64,000 nt of DNA from NCBI RefSeq assembly GCF_000426545.1, contig NZ_AUFO01000009.1, positions 186,001-250,000 of the forward strand, given 5' to 3'. A program made the translations under genes and the position numbers. The notes under the pieces are model-generated. The model was given only the letters and a program-made list of their open reading frames with translations. It was not told the origin of the DNA and did no database searches. This document shows positions 32,767 through 41,473 of the stretch, piece by piece. The DNA comes from Paenibacillus massiliensis subsp. panacisoli DSM 21345 (GTDB lineage Bacteria; Bacillota; Bacilli; Paenibacillales; Paenibacillaceae). Positions within the stretch are counted from its first letter, which is position 1; the number at the start of each line of letters is the position of its first letter.

Positions 32767-33117
32767 CTATGCCGAAGGTTCCTTCAGCATCACATTCGTA
32801 ACCGCCCATTGTGTAGCTGCATCATAATCGCGCAGCAAAGCATCAATCTCCAGTTCCATGGCCTGCTCCAGCCTCTCGCGCAGCCGCTTCTTGAACAGCA
32901 TGGACATTCGGAAATCCACTTCCAGCTTCAAGCCGGGGGCTTCCCCTTCCAGTGCAGCTGATCTAGGTGAGCGGCGGTGCTTCGCTACGAAGGTCACCAT
33001 ATTGTTCTCAACAGTAGCCCGCAAGAGCGTGGTACCGAAGCCAAACAATTCCTTGGAGATTTCATTATAAATCTGACACATTCGTTTCTTACTCTCATTA
33101 CTGTCCAGCAGCTTCAT
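32767..33117 (-). CDS. DUF2294 family protein
   Basis: 116 residues from ATG 33117 (GAGGG upstream). It starts with a helical segment (NESKKRMCQIYNEISKELFG), then FGTTLLRATVENNMVTFVAK and LKLEVDFRMSMLFKKRLRER, ending in a helix. NEISKELxGxGP(T)xxxxxxxx..vxxxxxxxLTxxE-like spacing matches DUF2294 (B. subtilis YbcI-like) proteins. These are small cytoplasmic proteins of unknown function. It is followed by the terminator at 32632-32669. Confidence 0.7.
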   Translation of the reverse strand: MKLLDSNESKKRMCQIYNEISKELFGFGTTLLRATVENNMVTFVAKHRRSPRSAALEGEAPGLKLEVDFRMSMLFKKRLRERLEQAMELEIDALLRDYDAATQWAVTNVMLKEPSA

Positions 33118-33260
33118 GAACACACCCTCATCAAGAGACTAACGTACATTTGGACCGCCAACACGTTCGATTATACATAATTATATAATAGAGAGCAAGT
33201 AAAATACCAAAATCCATAGCTCACTTCTGCAAAAAGCGAACAATTCACCATTTCACCCTA

Positions 33261-33309
33261 AAAAAAACCCTCTGAGACTGTGCTTCTCAAAACACTAGCC
33301 AGCAGAGGG
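33261..33309 (-). terminator. Terminator of the lysine permease gene
   Basis: On the minus strand CCCTCTG (33309-33303) pairs with CAGAGGG (33274-33268), then eight T residues. Confidence 0.75.
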
Positions 33310-33383
33310 AAGAAGGTACACACTGTCTGGAATCTTATTGGACCCGGGACTTAGTGCACCCAGGACTTAGTGGGTCTGGAATC

Positions 33384-34919
33384 TCATTTGCTTGGCTCAG
33401 AATCGGTAGGTGGCGTAAAGTCACACTCCAGCAGCGGAACCACACGGGTCCTGCGAATCCATTTATATCCCAGCCATAGCACCAGGAAGAGCGGTACGCT
33501 AAGGTACGAGATCAGCACACCATTCCAGTCGATTCGATCCCCTGTGAAGGCCTGATAATTCTGTCCCAGAATGACAATAATGCAGAGCACAACAGCAAAT
33601 ATCGGTCCGAACGGGAACCAGCGCGCACGGTATGGCAGTGCACTCAGGTCACGTCCCTGTGCCACGTAGGCTTTGCGGAAGCGGTAGTGGCTGATAGCAA
33701 TACCAAGCCAGGTAATAAAGCCGCACATGCCAGAGGCGTTGAGCAACCAGGTATATACGACACCATCCCCGAAGAGCGAGGCGAGGAAGGCCAGCATACC
33801 TACAGCCGTCGTAACCAGCAGCGCATTCATCGGGATACCACGCTTGTTCAGCTGCTTCAGGAAACGCGGTGCCTTACCGTCTCTGGCGAGAGCGTAGAGC
33901 ACCCGGGCTGACGCATACATCCCGGAATTACCAGCTGACAGGACAGAGGTCAGGATGACTGCATTCATGACCGAAGCCGCCATCGCAAGGCCAGCCTTCT
34001 CGAAGACGAGCGTAAACGGACTGACTCCGATGTTCTCCAGCCCGTCCTTGAGCAGATTCGGGTGGGTATAAGGGATAATCAGACTGATGACTAGGATGGC
34101 CAGAATATAGAAAATCAAGATGCGCCAGAATACTTGCCGGATCGCACGCGGAACATTCTTCGCAGGCTCCTCACTCTCCCCAGCAGCCACTCCGATCAGC
34201 TCCGTGCCCTGGAACGAGAAGCCTGCTGCCATGAAGACTCCAAGCACAGCGAAGAATCCGCCATGGAACGGGGCATCTCCTATCGTCAGATTGGTGAAGC
34301 CGACAGCTTCGCCGCCCAGAATGCCGAAGATCATCAGCACCCCGACCGTCAGGAAGATGATCACCGTAGCGACCTTAATAATCGCGAACCAGTACTCAGA
34401 CTCTCCGTAGCCTTTTACAGTCATGACGTTCAGCCCGAATATAAGCACGAGGAAGAGCAGACTCCACAGCATCGAGTTGCTCTCCGGGAACCAGTACTTG
34501 ATCAATACCGTGGCCGCTGCCAGCTCGGCAGCAATCGTGACCGCCCAGTTGTACCAGAAATTCCAGCCCATCGCGAACCCGAGAGCCGGATCAACGAAGC
34601 GGGCTGCGTACGTATTGAATGACCCGGAGTCCGGCATGAACGTCGCGAGCTCTCCCAGACTGGTCATCAGGAAATAGACCATGATGCCGACCGCTGCATA
34701 AGCGAGCAGTGCCCCGCCAGGACCGGCGCTGGAGATCGCTGTACCGCTGGCGAGGAACAGACCTGTTCCGATTGAACCCCCCAGTGCGATCATCGTCATA
34801 TGACGAGCGCGCAACGATTTCTTCAGTGTGGGAGGATTGCTGTTGCTGTTATTACTATTATTGCTGGAATGATGGTGGGTACTGCTCTGATTGTTGCTTG
34901 TATGATGGCTTGCTTGCAA
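33384..34919 (-). CDS. lysP: Amino-acid permease, LysP-like lysine transporter
   Basis: 511 residues from TTG 34919 (AAGGAG 9 bases upstream). The hydrophilic N-terminus is a low-complexity Ser/Asn/His/Thr tail (SSTHHHSSNNSNNSNSNPP). Twelve membrane helices of the APC superfamily follow, opening with ARHMTMIALGGSIGTGLFLA, the signature of the amino-acid transporter (AAT) family. FSFQGTELIGVAAGESEEPA-KNVPRAI and SAGNSGMYASARVLYALARDGKAP are also family signatures. Lysine specificity is inferred from the L-box riboswitch that precedes the gene, and the LysP-like sequence agrees. A terminator follows. It forms a single-gene unit. Confidence 0.88.
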   Translation of the reverse strand: MQASHHTSNNQSSTHHHSSNNSNNSNSNPPTLKKSLRARHMTMIALGGSIGTGLFLASGTAISSAGPGGALLAYAAVGIMVYFLMTSLGELATFMPDSGSFNTYAARFVDPALGFAMGWNFWYNWAVTIAAELAAATVLIKYWFPESNSMLWSLLFLVLIFGLNVMTVKGYGESEYWFAIIKVATVIIFLTVGVLMIFGILGGEAVGFTNLTIGDAPFHGGFFAVLGVFMAAGFSFQGTELIGVAAGESEEPAKNVPRAIRQVFWRILIFYILAILVISLIIPYTHPNLLKDGLENIGVSPFTLVFEKAGLAMAASVMNAVILTSVLSAGNSGMYASARVLYALARDGKAPRFLKQLNKRGIPMNALLVTTAVGMLAFLASLFGDGVVYTWLLNASGMCGFITWLGIAISHYRFRKAYVAQGRDLSALPYRARWFPFGPIFAVVLCIIVILGQNYQAFTGDRIDWNGVLISYLSVPLFLVLWLGYKWIRRTRVVPLLECDFTPPTDSEPSK

Positions 34920-35170
34920 ATGAGAACACTCCTTCTTGAATAGCTGATAACGAACAGACACACAGAGAGTGAATCCCAACTGACCGTATGAGGCTCAGGG
35001 TCCCCAGGATGGGTCAGAATGATTCAGCAGCGGTTAACGGAGCATGCATGCGATCAGGAAGATCAGCATTGCGTTGTATCTATCAAAAGTCAGTCAGCAT
35101 TCATCTCAGTGAACTCCGTGCTCCCCCACAAGGCGCTTACTACTAGCGGCAATCCCCTGCATCCAGGTAT

Positions 35171-35206
35171 AGCAAAAAGAACCGCAGGCTGTAGGCCGCG
35201 GTTCTT
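35171..35206 (-). terminator. Expression-platform terminator of the lysine riboswitch
   Basis: On the minus strand AAGAACCGC (35206-35198) and GCGGTTCTT (35085+100 region, 35185-35177) form a 9-bp stem with extra GGCC/GGCT pairs inside, followed by TTTTGC. It lies between the L-box aptamer and the permease start, as expected for lysine-induced termination. Confidence 0.8.
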
Positions 35207-35230
35207 CCATGAACGTTCGCACCTGTCCTG

Positions 35231-35448
35231 ATGATGAAGATAGCTCAACACAGGAGTCTGACACACAATGGTGCCATATCTCCAGTGACAGTTCTGCTCC
35301 TTTCGGCAGCAGCCCCAGCCGCGCAGGACGAACCAAGGAAACGGTCCCGCGGACTTCGGCGGATGTGCCTTTCGGCTGAATTCATAGGCGGTTCCTTGAC
35401 GCCTCCCTCAGCTTACTGATCATATCCGCGACCTCTACCTCATCATAG
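35231..35448 (-). ncRNA. Lysine riboswitch (L-box)
   Basis: On the minus strand the leader begins ATGATGAGGTAGAGGTCGCG, continues with AAGCTGAGGGAGGCGTCAAG and GCCGAAAGGCACATCCGCCG, then CGAAAGGAGCAGAACTGTCA and CTGG, and closes GAGCTATCTTCATCATC. GAGGTAGAGG at the 5' side, GCCGAAAGGC, CGCCGAAG and the final GAGCTATC are the conserved L-box blocks. The first and last segments (TGATGA with TCATCA) form stem P1. A terminator hairpin follows before lysP. High lysine should therefore switch off the permease by early termination. Confidence 0.93.
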
Positions 35449-35551
35449 GATGAGGTGTATCTGCATGTATTCAATTATCATTAATGTTAGTATCCACATC
35501 CAGGCTCAGGTAACTGACATAAGACGGCAGCATCCTCCTAGATAGACGTTT

Positions 35552-35580
35552 AGTATACTGCTCCTGCGAATCTGTTGCAA
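35552..35580 (-). promoter_or_regulatory. Probable sigma-A promoter of the lysine riboswitch-lysP unit
   Basis: On the minus strand TTGCAA (35580-35575), 17 bases, TATACT (35557-35552). It starts about 100 bases before the L-box aptamer. Confidence 0.5.
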
Positions 35581-35604
35581 TAGCTTCCGTCTCACTTCCA
35601 CATA

Positions 35605-36444
35605 TTAGCACTTCAAATTACGTTGTGCACGCATAGTGATTCGCTTGGTTGTCTTCCCGTCCGATGCCTTTAGCCATGCATCACATACAAAAGCCACCCA
35701 ATCTGGCGAAGTTTTAGCAGCATCATTCAACCAGTTGGCCACCGAGTCCTGCACATACTTGGATGGATCCGATTTTAACGGCTCCAACAAGGGGAGTCCC
35801 CACGCTGGATTATCCTTAAGCTCCACAATATGCCGAGCCCACACCCCGCGCGGACGAGTCGCCTCGACGGCGAACCGCCGGATGTTATCGTCCTCCTCAA
35901 GCACCCAATTGCTGAGCAGATGGATTGCTGGCTTCACTTGCTGTGAAATAGTCTCCCGCATGGCCATCCAAGCGAGTTCGCGCACGCCAAAGTGAAGATC
36001 TGCAGCGAACGGACGAATGAGCTCTAGCTTGTAATCTAGCTCTAGCTGATCCAATCCTACCACGTAGGCTGCCCAGCACCGCACACTATCCGAGCGATGC
36101 GTCGAGAGGTGCACGAATAGCTTCGCACGCTCTTGATCCGACTGCTCCCGGAGAATTCCAAGCCATTCGCCAGCAATAGCGGGGATCATCTTTATAGTCG
36201 ACTGTCCCATGATGCCCCCCAGGGCAGACATTACCTCATGAGTTCGTTGGCGTAGCCCACATTCATTCAGAACGTGCTTGAGCAACTGGATATGATCAAC
36301 AGCCAGCCATTCGGTCAGATTGACGGACTCGATTCGACCGTAATTCAACCATTCGAGCACCTCGGGTAGAATATCGCCGGCTTTACGGGCTCCTTTCCGA
36401 TGCACTATAGCCTCTGGAATGAGAGCTTTGTTGTCGAGCACCAT
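35605..36444 (-). CDS. HEAT-repeat protein of the DNA alkylation repair (AlkC/AlkD) superfamily
   Basis: 279 residues from ATG 36444 (GGAGGG 8 bases upstream). It is all-helical with HEAT-like repeats (FVHLSTHRSDSVRCWAAYVV; RPFAADLHFGVRELAWMAMR; NIRRFAVEATRPRGVWARHI). The C-terminal signature LLEPLKSDPSKYVQDSVANW-LNDAAKTSPDWV is shared by bacterial proteins annotated as DNA alkylation repair enzymes. AlkC/AlkD glycosylases remove N3/N7-alkylated purines. I see the fold signature but cannot confirm the catalytic residues, so glycosylase activity is inferred. Confidence 0.75.
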   Translation of the reverse strand: MVLDNKALIPEAIVHRKGARKAGDILPEVLEWLNYGRIESVNLTEWLAVDHIQLLKHVLNECGLRQRTHEVMSALGGIMGQSTIKMIPAIAGEWLGILREQSDQERAKLFVHLSTHRSDSVRCWAAYVVGLDQLELDYKLELIRPFAADLHFGVRELAWMAMRETISQQVKPAIHLLSNWVLEEDDNIRRFAVEATRPRGVWARHIVELKDNPAWGLPLLEPLKSDPSKYVQDSVANWLNDAAKTSPDWVAFVCDAWLKASDGKTTKRITMRAQRNLKC

Positions 36445-36566
36445 CAGCAGCACCCTCCAACCTTATACTTCGGTGTATCTTTCATGGGAATCGCTCCATT
36501 TCGTTATAGAATCCAGGTCATTCACCAAGGATACGAGACGAAAGGAGTGAATAGATGTAATCTAGA

Positions 36567-37271
36567 TTACAAGCTGTAGCCAGTAGCTTTTTGTTGTATT
36601 GCTGCAAGAATGTCATAGCGGATAGATACTGTTCGGAATCCGGTACGAATCATATCAGCCTCCACGAGCTCCTTCAGTGCCACAGAGACGGCCTCCCGCG
36701 AAGCGCCCACGAAATGAGCAACCTCCTGCTGTGACAGAAGCATGTCGATACGGCGGTAGTCATTACCCTCGTCCTGAACACCGTAGCGTCCTGAAAGCTC
36801 AGCAAGCACATGAATGATCTTATCGTGTAGCCTGCCCAGCGCTAGATGTTGAGCCAGACTGCTCAGCTGAGACAAGCGTTGACTCATGGCCTTGATCATA
36901 TTCATCATGAACCTTGGATGCTGAATGAGGTAGCTTTCGAACCGCTCACGGTCCATCACACAAATGTCGCAATCCTCGATCGCCTCGATTAGTAGGCTCC
37001 TCGTTCCCAGCGATATATCACCCATCTCTCCAAAGATGTTCCCCTCACTCAAAATATCCAAGGTGAACTGCTTTCCCTGTTCATTAAGCTGATACAGCCG
37101 CACGGTTCCCCTCTTCACAAAATATAACCCGTCAACGAATGTATCGGGTGTCTGGATGTACGTATGCTTCGGATACGTTGTGATGGAGGTCAGCTTATCC
37201 ATTTCAATCAAATCTTCCCTGGACAGCGAGCGCATCAGGTTGAACTGTGACAAATATTCAATACGGTCCAT
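36567..37271 (-). CDS. Crp/Fnr family transcriptional regulator
   Basis: 234 residues from ATG 37271 (AGGAGGA upstream). The N-terminal cyclic-nucleotide-binding fold includes VKRGTVRLYQLNEQGKQFTL and LSEGNIFGEMGDISL, followed by the long dimer helix. The C-terminal HTH is MLLSQQEVAHFVGASREAVS-VALKEL. The S-R-E-x-V recognition helix suits a TGTGA half-site. No cysteine cluster of the FNR type is present; the only nearby pair is Cys-Asp-Ile-Cys in EDCDICVMD. The arginine that contacts cAMP phosphate is not evident, so the effector is unknown. TGTGA-N6-TCACA sites before nrdD and cydA in this window are candidate targets. Confidence 0.88.
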   Translation of the reverse strand: MDRIEYLSQFNLMRSLSREDLIEMDKLTSITTYPKHTYIQTPDTFVDGLYFVKRGTVRLYQLNEQGKQFTLDILSEGNIFGEMGDISLGTRSLLIEAIEDCDICVMDRERFESYLIQHPRFMMNMIKAMSQRLSQLSSLAQHLALGRLHDKIIHVLAELSGRYGVQDEGNDYRRIDMLLSQQEVAHFVGASREAVSVALKELVEADMIRTGFRTVSIRYDILAAIQQKATGYSL

Positions 37272-37335
37272 GATTCCTCCTGAGTTATCGAAGCTATATT
37301 GACTGATAGTTACAGATTCTTTCTGTATTGATGTA

Positions 37336-38073
37336 TTATGAGCGCTTGCAGGCATGGATCACTAGAAAATGAGGATGGGTCATCAGTCGCTCGAACCACT
37401 TGTCGTACCAATTGGCGATTTCAGACACTTCCCTTGCATTATTATCCATTACAGGCTGTGGCTCGACCATACATTGAATGGAGAACTGTTCCACTGTTAC
37501 GTTGATGATGTCTTGAATCGGCCTCCTGTAGAACGTGACCTCCACGGGACCTGACTCCTTCTTATGCCACACCTCACGCAGCTGCTCATGCGCGAAATAG
37601 TCTGGTCGGTCGAAATACGTAAAATCCATAAAAGGGTGATGCACCGAGAAGAGCAGGCTCCCTCCTGCCTTCAGCACACGATGAAATTCGCAAAATGTAG
37701 GCTTCCAATCCTCAATGTAATGGAGTGTTAAGGAGCTGACAATCAGATCGAATGATTCATTTTCAAAAGGAAGGGGCTCCGACAAGTCGCATTGAAGCAC
37801 AGTGGCTTGGTCGCCAACTCGTCTTTGGCATGCCTCCACCATTTCTGCACTCAGATCTACAGCTGTCACTGTGGCCCCTCGACTGAGCAGTTGTTCGGTA
37901 TACCATCCTGCGGCACAGCCGGCGTCCAATACCGTGAGCTGCTTCATGTCCGAAGGCATCAGCTTCAGCATAGCAGGTCGTTCGTAATAGGCGTTATGTC
38001 CACTGTACACGTCCACATTCTGTTCATAATCCTTAGCCAGTCTATCGTAAGCTGCTGCAATCTTCTCCTTCAT
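37336..38073 (-). CDS. Class I SAM-dependent methyltransferase
   Basis: 245 residues from ATG 38073 (GGGAGGG upstream). Motif I is VLDAGCAAGWYTEQLL (about 47-62), then VTAVDLSAEMVEACQRR and VLQCDLSEPLPFENESFDLI, then VSSLTLHYIEDW, and LKAGGSLLFSVHHPF. This is a methyltransferase of the UbiE/Methyltransf_11 group acting on a small molecule of unknown identity. It is followed by the Crp/Fnr gene on the same strand at a distance of 64 bases, so co-transcription is possible. Confidence 0.88.
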   Translation of the reverse strand: MKEKIAAAYDRLAKDYEQNVDVYSGHNAYYERPAMLKLMPSDMKQLTVLDAGCAAGWYTEQLLSRGATVTAVDLSAEMVEACQRRVGDQATVLQCDLSEPLPFENESFDLIVSSLTLHYIEDWKPTFCEFHRVLKAGGSLLFSVHHPFMDFTYFDRPDYFAHEQLREVWHKKESGPVEVTFYRRPIQDIINVTVEQFSIQCMVEPQPVMDNNAREVSEIANWYDKWFERLMTHPHFLVIHACKRS

Positions 38074-38253
38074 ATTTCTCGCACCCTCCCTTACGCATAG
38101 AACCATTATACTGCAAACTACAGAGGCCATAATCATAAGATATACAGCTATCGACATATCTTCACAGATGACCGACCGCATTCTGCGGAAGTTATCTTAC
38201 GCTCAGCGAATCGTTCAGTTCCGTTGAAAGGTTATAAATTCTGTTATCTAAAG

Positions 38254-38278
38254 AAAAAGCGACCCGTTCTGGGTCGCT
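38254..38278 (-). terminator. Terminator of the divergent nucleoside hydrolase gene
   Basis: On the minus strand AGCGACCC-AGAAC-GGGTCGCT, an 8-bp perfect stem, followed by TTTTCTTT. Confidence 0.8.
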
Positions 38279-38303
38279 CCGCTCCTATAGCCAATGTAAT
38301 CAC

Positions 38304-39257
38304 TTAATAGCGCTTAGGTGCTGCCTTCTTGCCGAGATCTGTCATATAGGTGAAGAACGCATCCGGATCTGTATCATATACAAGCTCAACCGGACGGCCA
38401 TCCGCCTGGGCTACCGTTCTGCCCTGACTAGGTCCATCTGCAATAACCGTACAATGAACGGTCTTTCTGCGTACCAGCTCTGGACGTCCAAGTGCAGCTG
38501 TTGTCAGTACATCCCACAGATAGTAAGTGGAATTTGTCTCACTGTAGACCAGCGGTGGGCAGCCTGCATAGCAATTCCCGATGAAATCAACACCTTCATA
38601 GCAGCGCTGGCTGGCCCAGAGTCTGCGTACCGCAGGGGTCAGTGGTACTTTATTCGTGCTCTCCAGTGCGACCAGGTCAATAGGAATCCCGCTCTGCCAT
38701 ACACGCAGGGCAGCCTCTGGGTCCCAGAATACGTTCCATTCCGCAGTCCCATCATGCTCTGGCTCCTCGACATTCCCCTTCTCGAAGGTGCCACCCATCC
38801 ATACGAGCTTCTCAATCCGCTCTTCTACATCCGGCGCCTCATCCAGTGCGCGAGCCAGATCCGTGAGTGGGCCTGTGAACAGCAATGTCGTCTTGCCATC
38901 AGCCTGACGTACCTTCTCAATCAAGTGAAGATGGGCAGGCAATGAGGACAGTGGAGCTTCCATCGTGCCCGTCTCATTGAGTACAGGCAGAGCATCTACA
39001 TAGAAGGAATGGAGACGCCACGCTGCCGGGAAAGGGTTCTTCCCACGGGAGTTGGACTTGGCTACCTCTACCTGTGCTCCATGGCCAAAACGGTCAATAA
39101 TTTTGCGACTCGCATCCGTAGCTGGCTCCAGATAGCCGTCTGCCGGGATCACGGATACACCTGTCAGATGAACATCTTCCATTTGCAAAAGCATAAATAA
39201 TGAGACGAGGTCATCCACGCCTCCATCATGATTGAAATATACATTACGCTTGCTCAT
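38304..39257 (-). CDS. Divergent nucleoside hydrolase-like protein
   Basis: 317 residues of the inosine/uridine hydrolase fold: LLFTGPLTDLARALDEAPDV and KLVWMGGTFEKGNVEEPEHD match the family middle. Two key sites deviate. The calcium motif reads FNHDGGVDDLVS, with Asn where the first Asp of DxDxGxDD is usual. The region of the active-site His (HDPL in classical enzymes) reads TYYLWDVLTTAAL, so Trp replaces His. The enzyme may therefore have a different substrate or rely on another acid, as some subgroups do. It stands alone with its own terminator, far from the purine operon. Confidence 0.8.
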   Translation of the reverse strand: MSKRNVYFNHDGGVDDLVSLFMLLQMEDVHLTGVSVIPADGYLEPATDASRKIIDRFGHGAQVEVAKSNSRGKNPFPAAWRLHSFYVDALPVLNETGTMEAPLSSLPAHLHLIEKVRQADGKTTLLFTGPLTDLARALDEAPDVEERIEKLVWMGGTFEKGNVEEPEHDGTAEWNVFWDPEAALRVWQSGIPIDLVALESTNKVPLTPAVRRLWASQRCYEGVDFIGNCYAGCPPLVYSETNSTYYLWDVLTTAALGRPELVRRKTVHCTVIADGPSQGRTVAQADGRPVELVYDTDPDAFFTYMTDLGKKAAPKRY

Positions 39258-39387
39258 TGATCTCTTCCTTCCTGTTCCTGCAATTTCGAAGCTGTCTTCT
39301 ATATTATGCCGTAAAGTAGACGGGCCCGTAAATGCAGGATTTGGGACAGTGCTTCTGTCGCTATGCTCAAGGGTTACAGTTATCGAA

Positions 39388-40278
39388 TCATTCGGCTCCC
39401 ACCAACAGCTTGAGCGGTGTTGAGAGCAGACTCAGCTCTATAGGTGTCTGGAGATAAATCTCACCGTCCGTATCTACCTTCATTGGCTCATGTGTCTGAA
39501 TCGTAAGCGAAGTGGCTCTAAAGTAATCTATCGCCTTGTCCTTGGGCTCCCAGGGCTCCTCCGATTTCCGTGCAAGCAGCTCCTTAAGCAAGGGTAATCC
39601 GGCTTCACGAATAATGAGAACATCGAGATGACCATCGCACAAGGAATCAGGCTGCAGTGGCAAGGGATGGGTACCCAGATAGCGCCCATTCGCCACCAGG
39701 ATCATAACGGCCTCCTCTTCCCTGCGCTCACCACTACTTACCATCGTGAAACGAAAGGGCTGCGCACTGCGTAACGTCTGTAGTGTGCTGATAAAATAGC
39801 TGAGCTTGCCAAGCGAGCTTTTCAGGGTGGGATCAATATTTTCCGAGGTCTCTGTGATTAGGCCAATGCCGCAAAAATTCGTAAATACCCTGTCATTGAC
39901 TACCCCGATATCCAAGCTGCGGCTCATCCCCTCCAATAGCATTCGAGCAGCTTCCGGTATATCCTGGGGAATCCCGAGTGAGCGTGAGAAGTCGTTACAG
40001 GTGCCTCCAGGCAGAATGCCCACACTCGGAGGATGCGACAGGGAAGCGAGTCCATTCATACACTCATGTACCGTGCCATCCCCGCCCAGGATGAACACAG
40101 CCTCTGTCTCTGACGACAGACTGCGACAGATCCGTTCGCCGTCACCGGGGGATTCGATCTGACGCAGCACAAGCTCCGCTATATGGGGAGCAAGGACAGC
40201 TACAGCATCACCGAGACGCTTGTCTGCACCCGCCTTACCTGCATGATGATTATAGATTAGTAGCGCTTTGCGGAACAT
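39388..40278 (-). CDS. Diacylglycerol/lipid kinase family protein
   Basis: 296 residues from ATG 40278 (AGGAGG 7 bases upstream). The DAGK catalytic motif GGDGT lies in AVFILGGDGTVHECMNGLAS (about residue 66-83), and the LPGGTCNDFSRSLGI motif follows. The C-terminal beta domain ends PMKVDTDGEIYLQTPIEL. Such proteins phosphorylate diacylglycerol (DgkB) or related lipids; related YegS-type proteins act on other lipids. The exact substrate is not determined by these motifs. Confidence 0.88.
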   Translation of the reverse strand: MFRKALLIYNHHAGKAGADKRLGDAVAVLAPHIAELVLRQIESPGDGERICRSLSSETEAVFILGGDGTVHECMNGLASLSHPPSVGILPGGTCNDFSRSLGIPQDIPEAARMLLEGMSRSLDIGVVNDRVFTNFCGIGLITETSENIDPTLKSSLGKLSYFISTLQTLRSAQPFRFTMVSSGERREEEAVMILVANGRYLGTHPLPLQPDSLCDGHLDVLIIREAGLPLLKELLARKSEEPWEPKDKAIDYFRATSLTIQTHEPMKVDTDGEIYLQTPIELSLLSTPLKLLVGAE

Positions 40279-40460
40279 ACTCACACCTCCTATTAGAGCT
40301 ATGTAAGCCTCCCTATAAGATTACCCCTAAGAGGTAGGGCCATAAACGGTGTGAGCTGTCCCAACGAGTCAACACATGTCATTCTGGGGTATGTATAAGG
40401 TACAATAGTCAGCATAACCGATCTTATCCATCTGAATCTGTTATTAAAGGAGTGATTACC

Positions 40461-41099
40461 ATGGTGCAAACGATCGCTGAGCTGGATCTCATACGGGAAG
40501 AATGCAGGTCCATGGTGGCCAAGAGAGCGGCAGTATCCGGTACGGTATCCCTGCTTCCGGTTCCGGGAGCGGATGTCCTGACGGATGTGGGTATCCTAAT
40601 GGAGCTGCTGCCTTCAATTAATAAAAAATTCAAGCTATCTCAGGAACAGCTAGAAGGCCTGGATGCCGAGACCAAATCCATGATCTATGGATTCATTACT
40701 TCTGTTGGCAGCAAGATCATTGGTCGCGTCGTTACGCATGAGCTGATTCTCCAGCTGCTTCGCAAAATGGGGGTAAGGATTGCAACCAAACAGGTATCGC
40801 GATTTGTACCCATCCTTGGGCAAGGTCTCTCCGCAGCCATTGGTTATACCGCAATGCGGATCATAGGCAATCGCCATGTCGATGAATGCTATGAGGTAGC
40901 GAAGCATCTTCTGGAGCAACGGAATCTCGCGGCAGCCGTCCAGAATGCACAGACGCCACAAATCACAACTGAACCGCTTGAGGTCCCTGAGTCTCATGAG
41001 CAATCTGCTCTCTTGCTGCCGCCATCCAAGGGGCAACCCGAACCTGTACTTGAGCGGCAACCATCATCTGAACAGCCTACATTCGAACAGCCTAAATAA
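40461..41099 (+). CDS. DUF697-like membrane-associated protein
   Basis: 212 residues from ATG 40461 (AAAGGAG upstream). The N-terminal half contains AAVSGTVSLLPVPGADVLTD-VGILMELLP, the hydrophobic Pro-rich hairpin typical of DUF697/YcjF-like proteins. IGRVVTHELILQLLRKMGVR and FVPILGQGLSAAIGYTAMRI form further hydrophobic helices. The last 50 residues are a Pro/Glu/Gln-rich tail with near repeats (LERQPSSEQPTFEQPK). Function unknown; some relatives are regulated by GTPases. Confidence 0.7.
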   Translation: MVQTIAELDLIREECRSMVAKRAAVSGTVSLLPVPGADVLTDVGILMELLPSINKKFKLSQEQLEGLDAETKSMIYGFITSVGSKIIGRVVTHELILQLLRKMGVRIATKQVSRFVPILGQGLSAAIGYTAMRIIGNRHVDECYEVAKHLLEQRNLAAAVQNAQTPQITTEPLEVPESHEQSALLLPPSKGQPEPVLERQPSSEQPTFEQPK

Positions 41100-41157
41100 A
41101 AGAAGCGGACCCTATGCCATGTCCTCGTAGTCCGAGGCTGGGCGGGTCCGCTTTGGT
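41100..41157. terminator. Bidirectional terminator
   Basis: AAAAGAAGCGGACCC ... GGGTCCGCTTT brackets an imperfect loop (41106-41156) between the convergent DUF697-like and DUF7660 genes. Confidence 0.7.
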
Positions 41158-41182
41158 ATTCAACAATGTAGGGCTTTATGGG

Positions 41183-41428
41183 CTACTCGTAAATTTTGCC
41201 CATATACAGCATCTGGGCACATCGCTTCCAGGGATTCTGAGGCTTCTCATAATACTCCAGGCCGTGAATAGAGGCTTTGCCCCACTCCTGAGCTGCCTCC
41301 AGAAACGCCTCGACAGGCTCATTAGCCCACTCATGCCCCTCTGCCTTGTCCTGCGCGAGCTCCTGCAAGAAGTGGAGAAATGAAGCTTCATCGGTAACCG
41401 CATTGACAAGCTCAAACAGACTTTTCAT
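41183..41428 (-). CDS. DUF7660-like small protein
   Basis: 81 residues from ATG 41428 (GGAAGGTGAG upstream). MKSLFELVNAVTDEASFLHF, ANEPVEAFLEAAQEWGKASI and PWKRCAQMLYMGKIYE match the pattern of the short W-rich DUF7660 proteins (FLxFLxxL..D...EWxNxxLxxFLEAxxxW...WxxxAxILxxxKxYE). Cytoplasmic, function unknown; members are often found beside immunity or toxin-related genes, but none is present here. Confidence 0.65.
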   Translation of the reverse strand: MKSLFELVNAVTDEASFLHFLQELAQDKAEGHEWANEPVEAFLEAAQEWGKASIHGLEYYEKPQNPWKRCAQMLYMGKIYE

Positions 41429-41473
41429 AGGCTCACCTTCCCTTTCGCTTGGGTGTAACAAAGGACATCAGCC

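Noticed and set aside
32615..32809. 64-codon minus-strand ORF between DUF2294 and the importer operon
   Set aside because: It overlaps the DUF2294 end and reads through the terminator hairpin; no Shine-Dalgarno sequence. The region is better explained as a leader.
35019..35419. Small plus-strand ORFs in the region before lysP
   Set aside because: They run through the L-box aptamer and terminator and carry no start signals.
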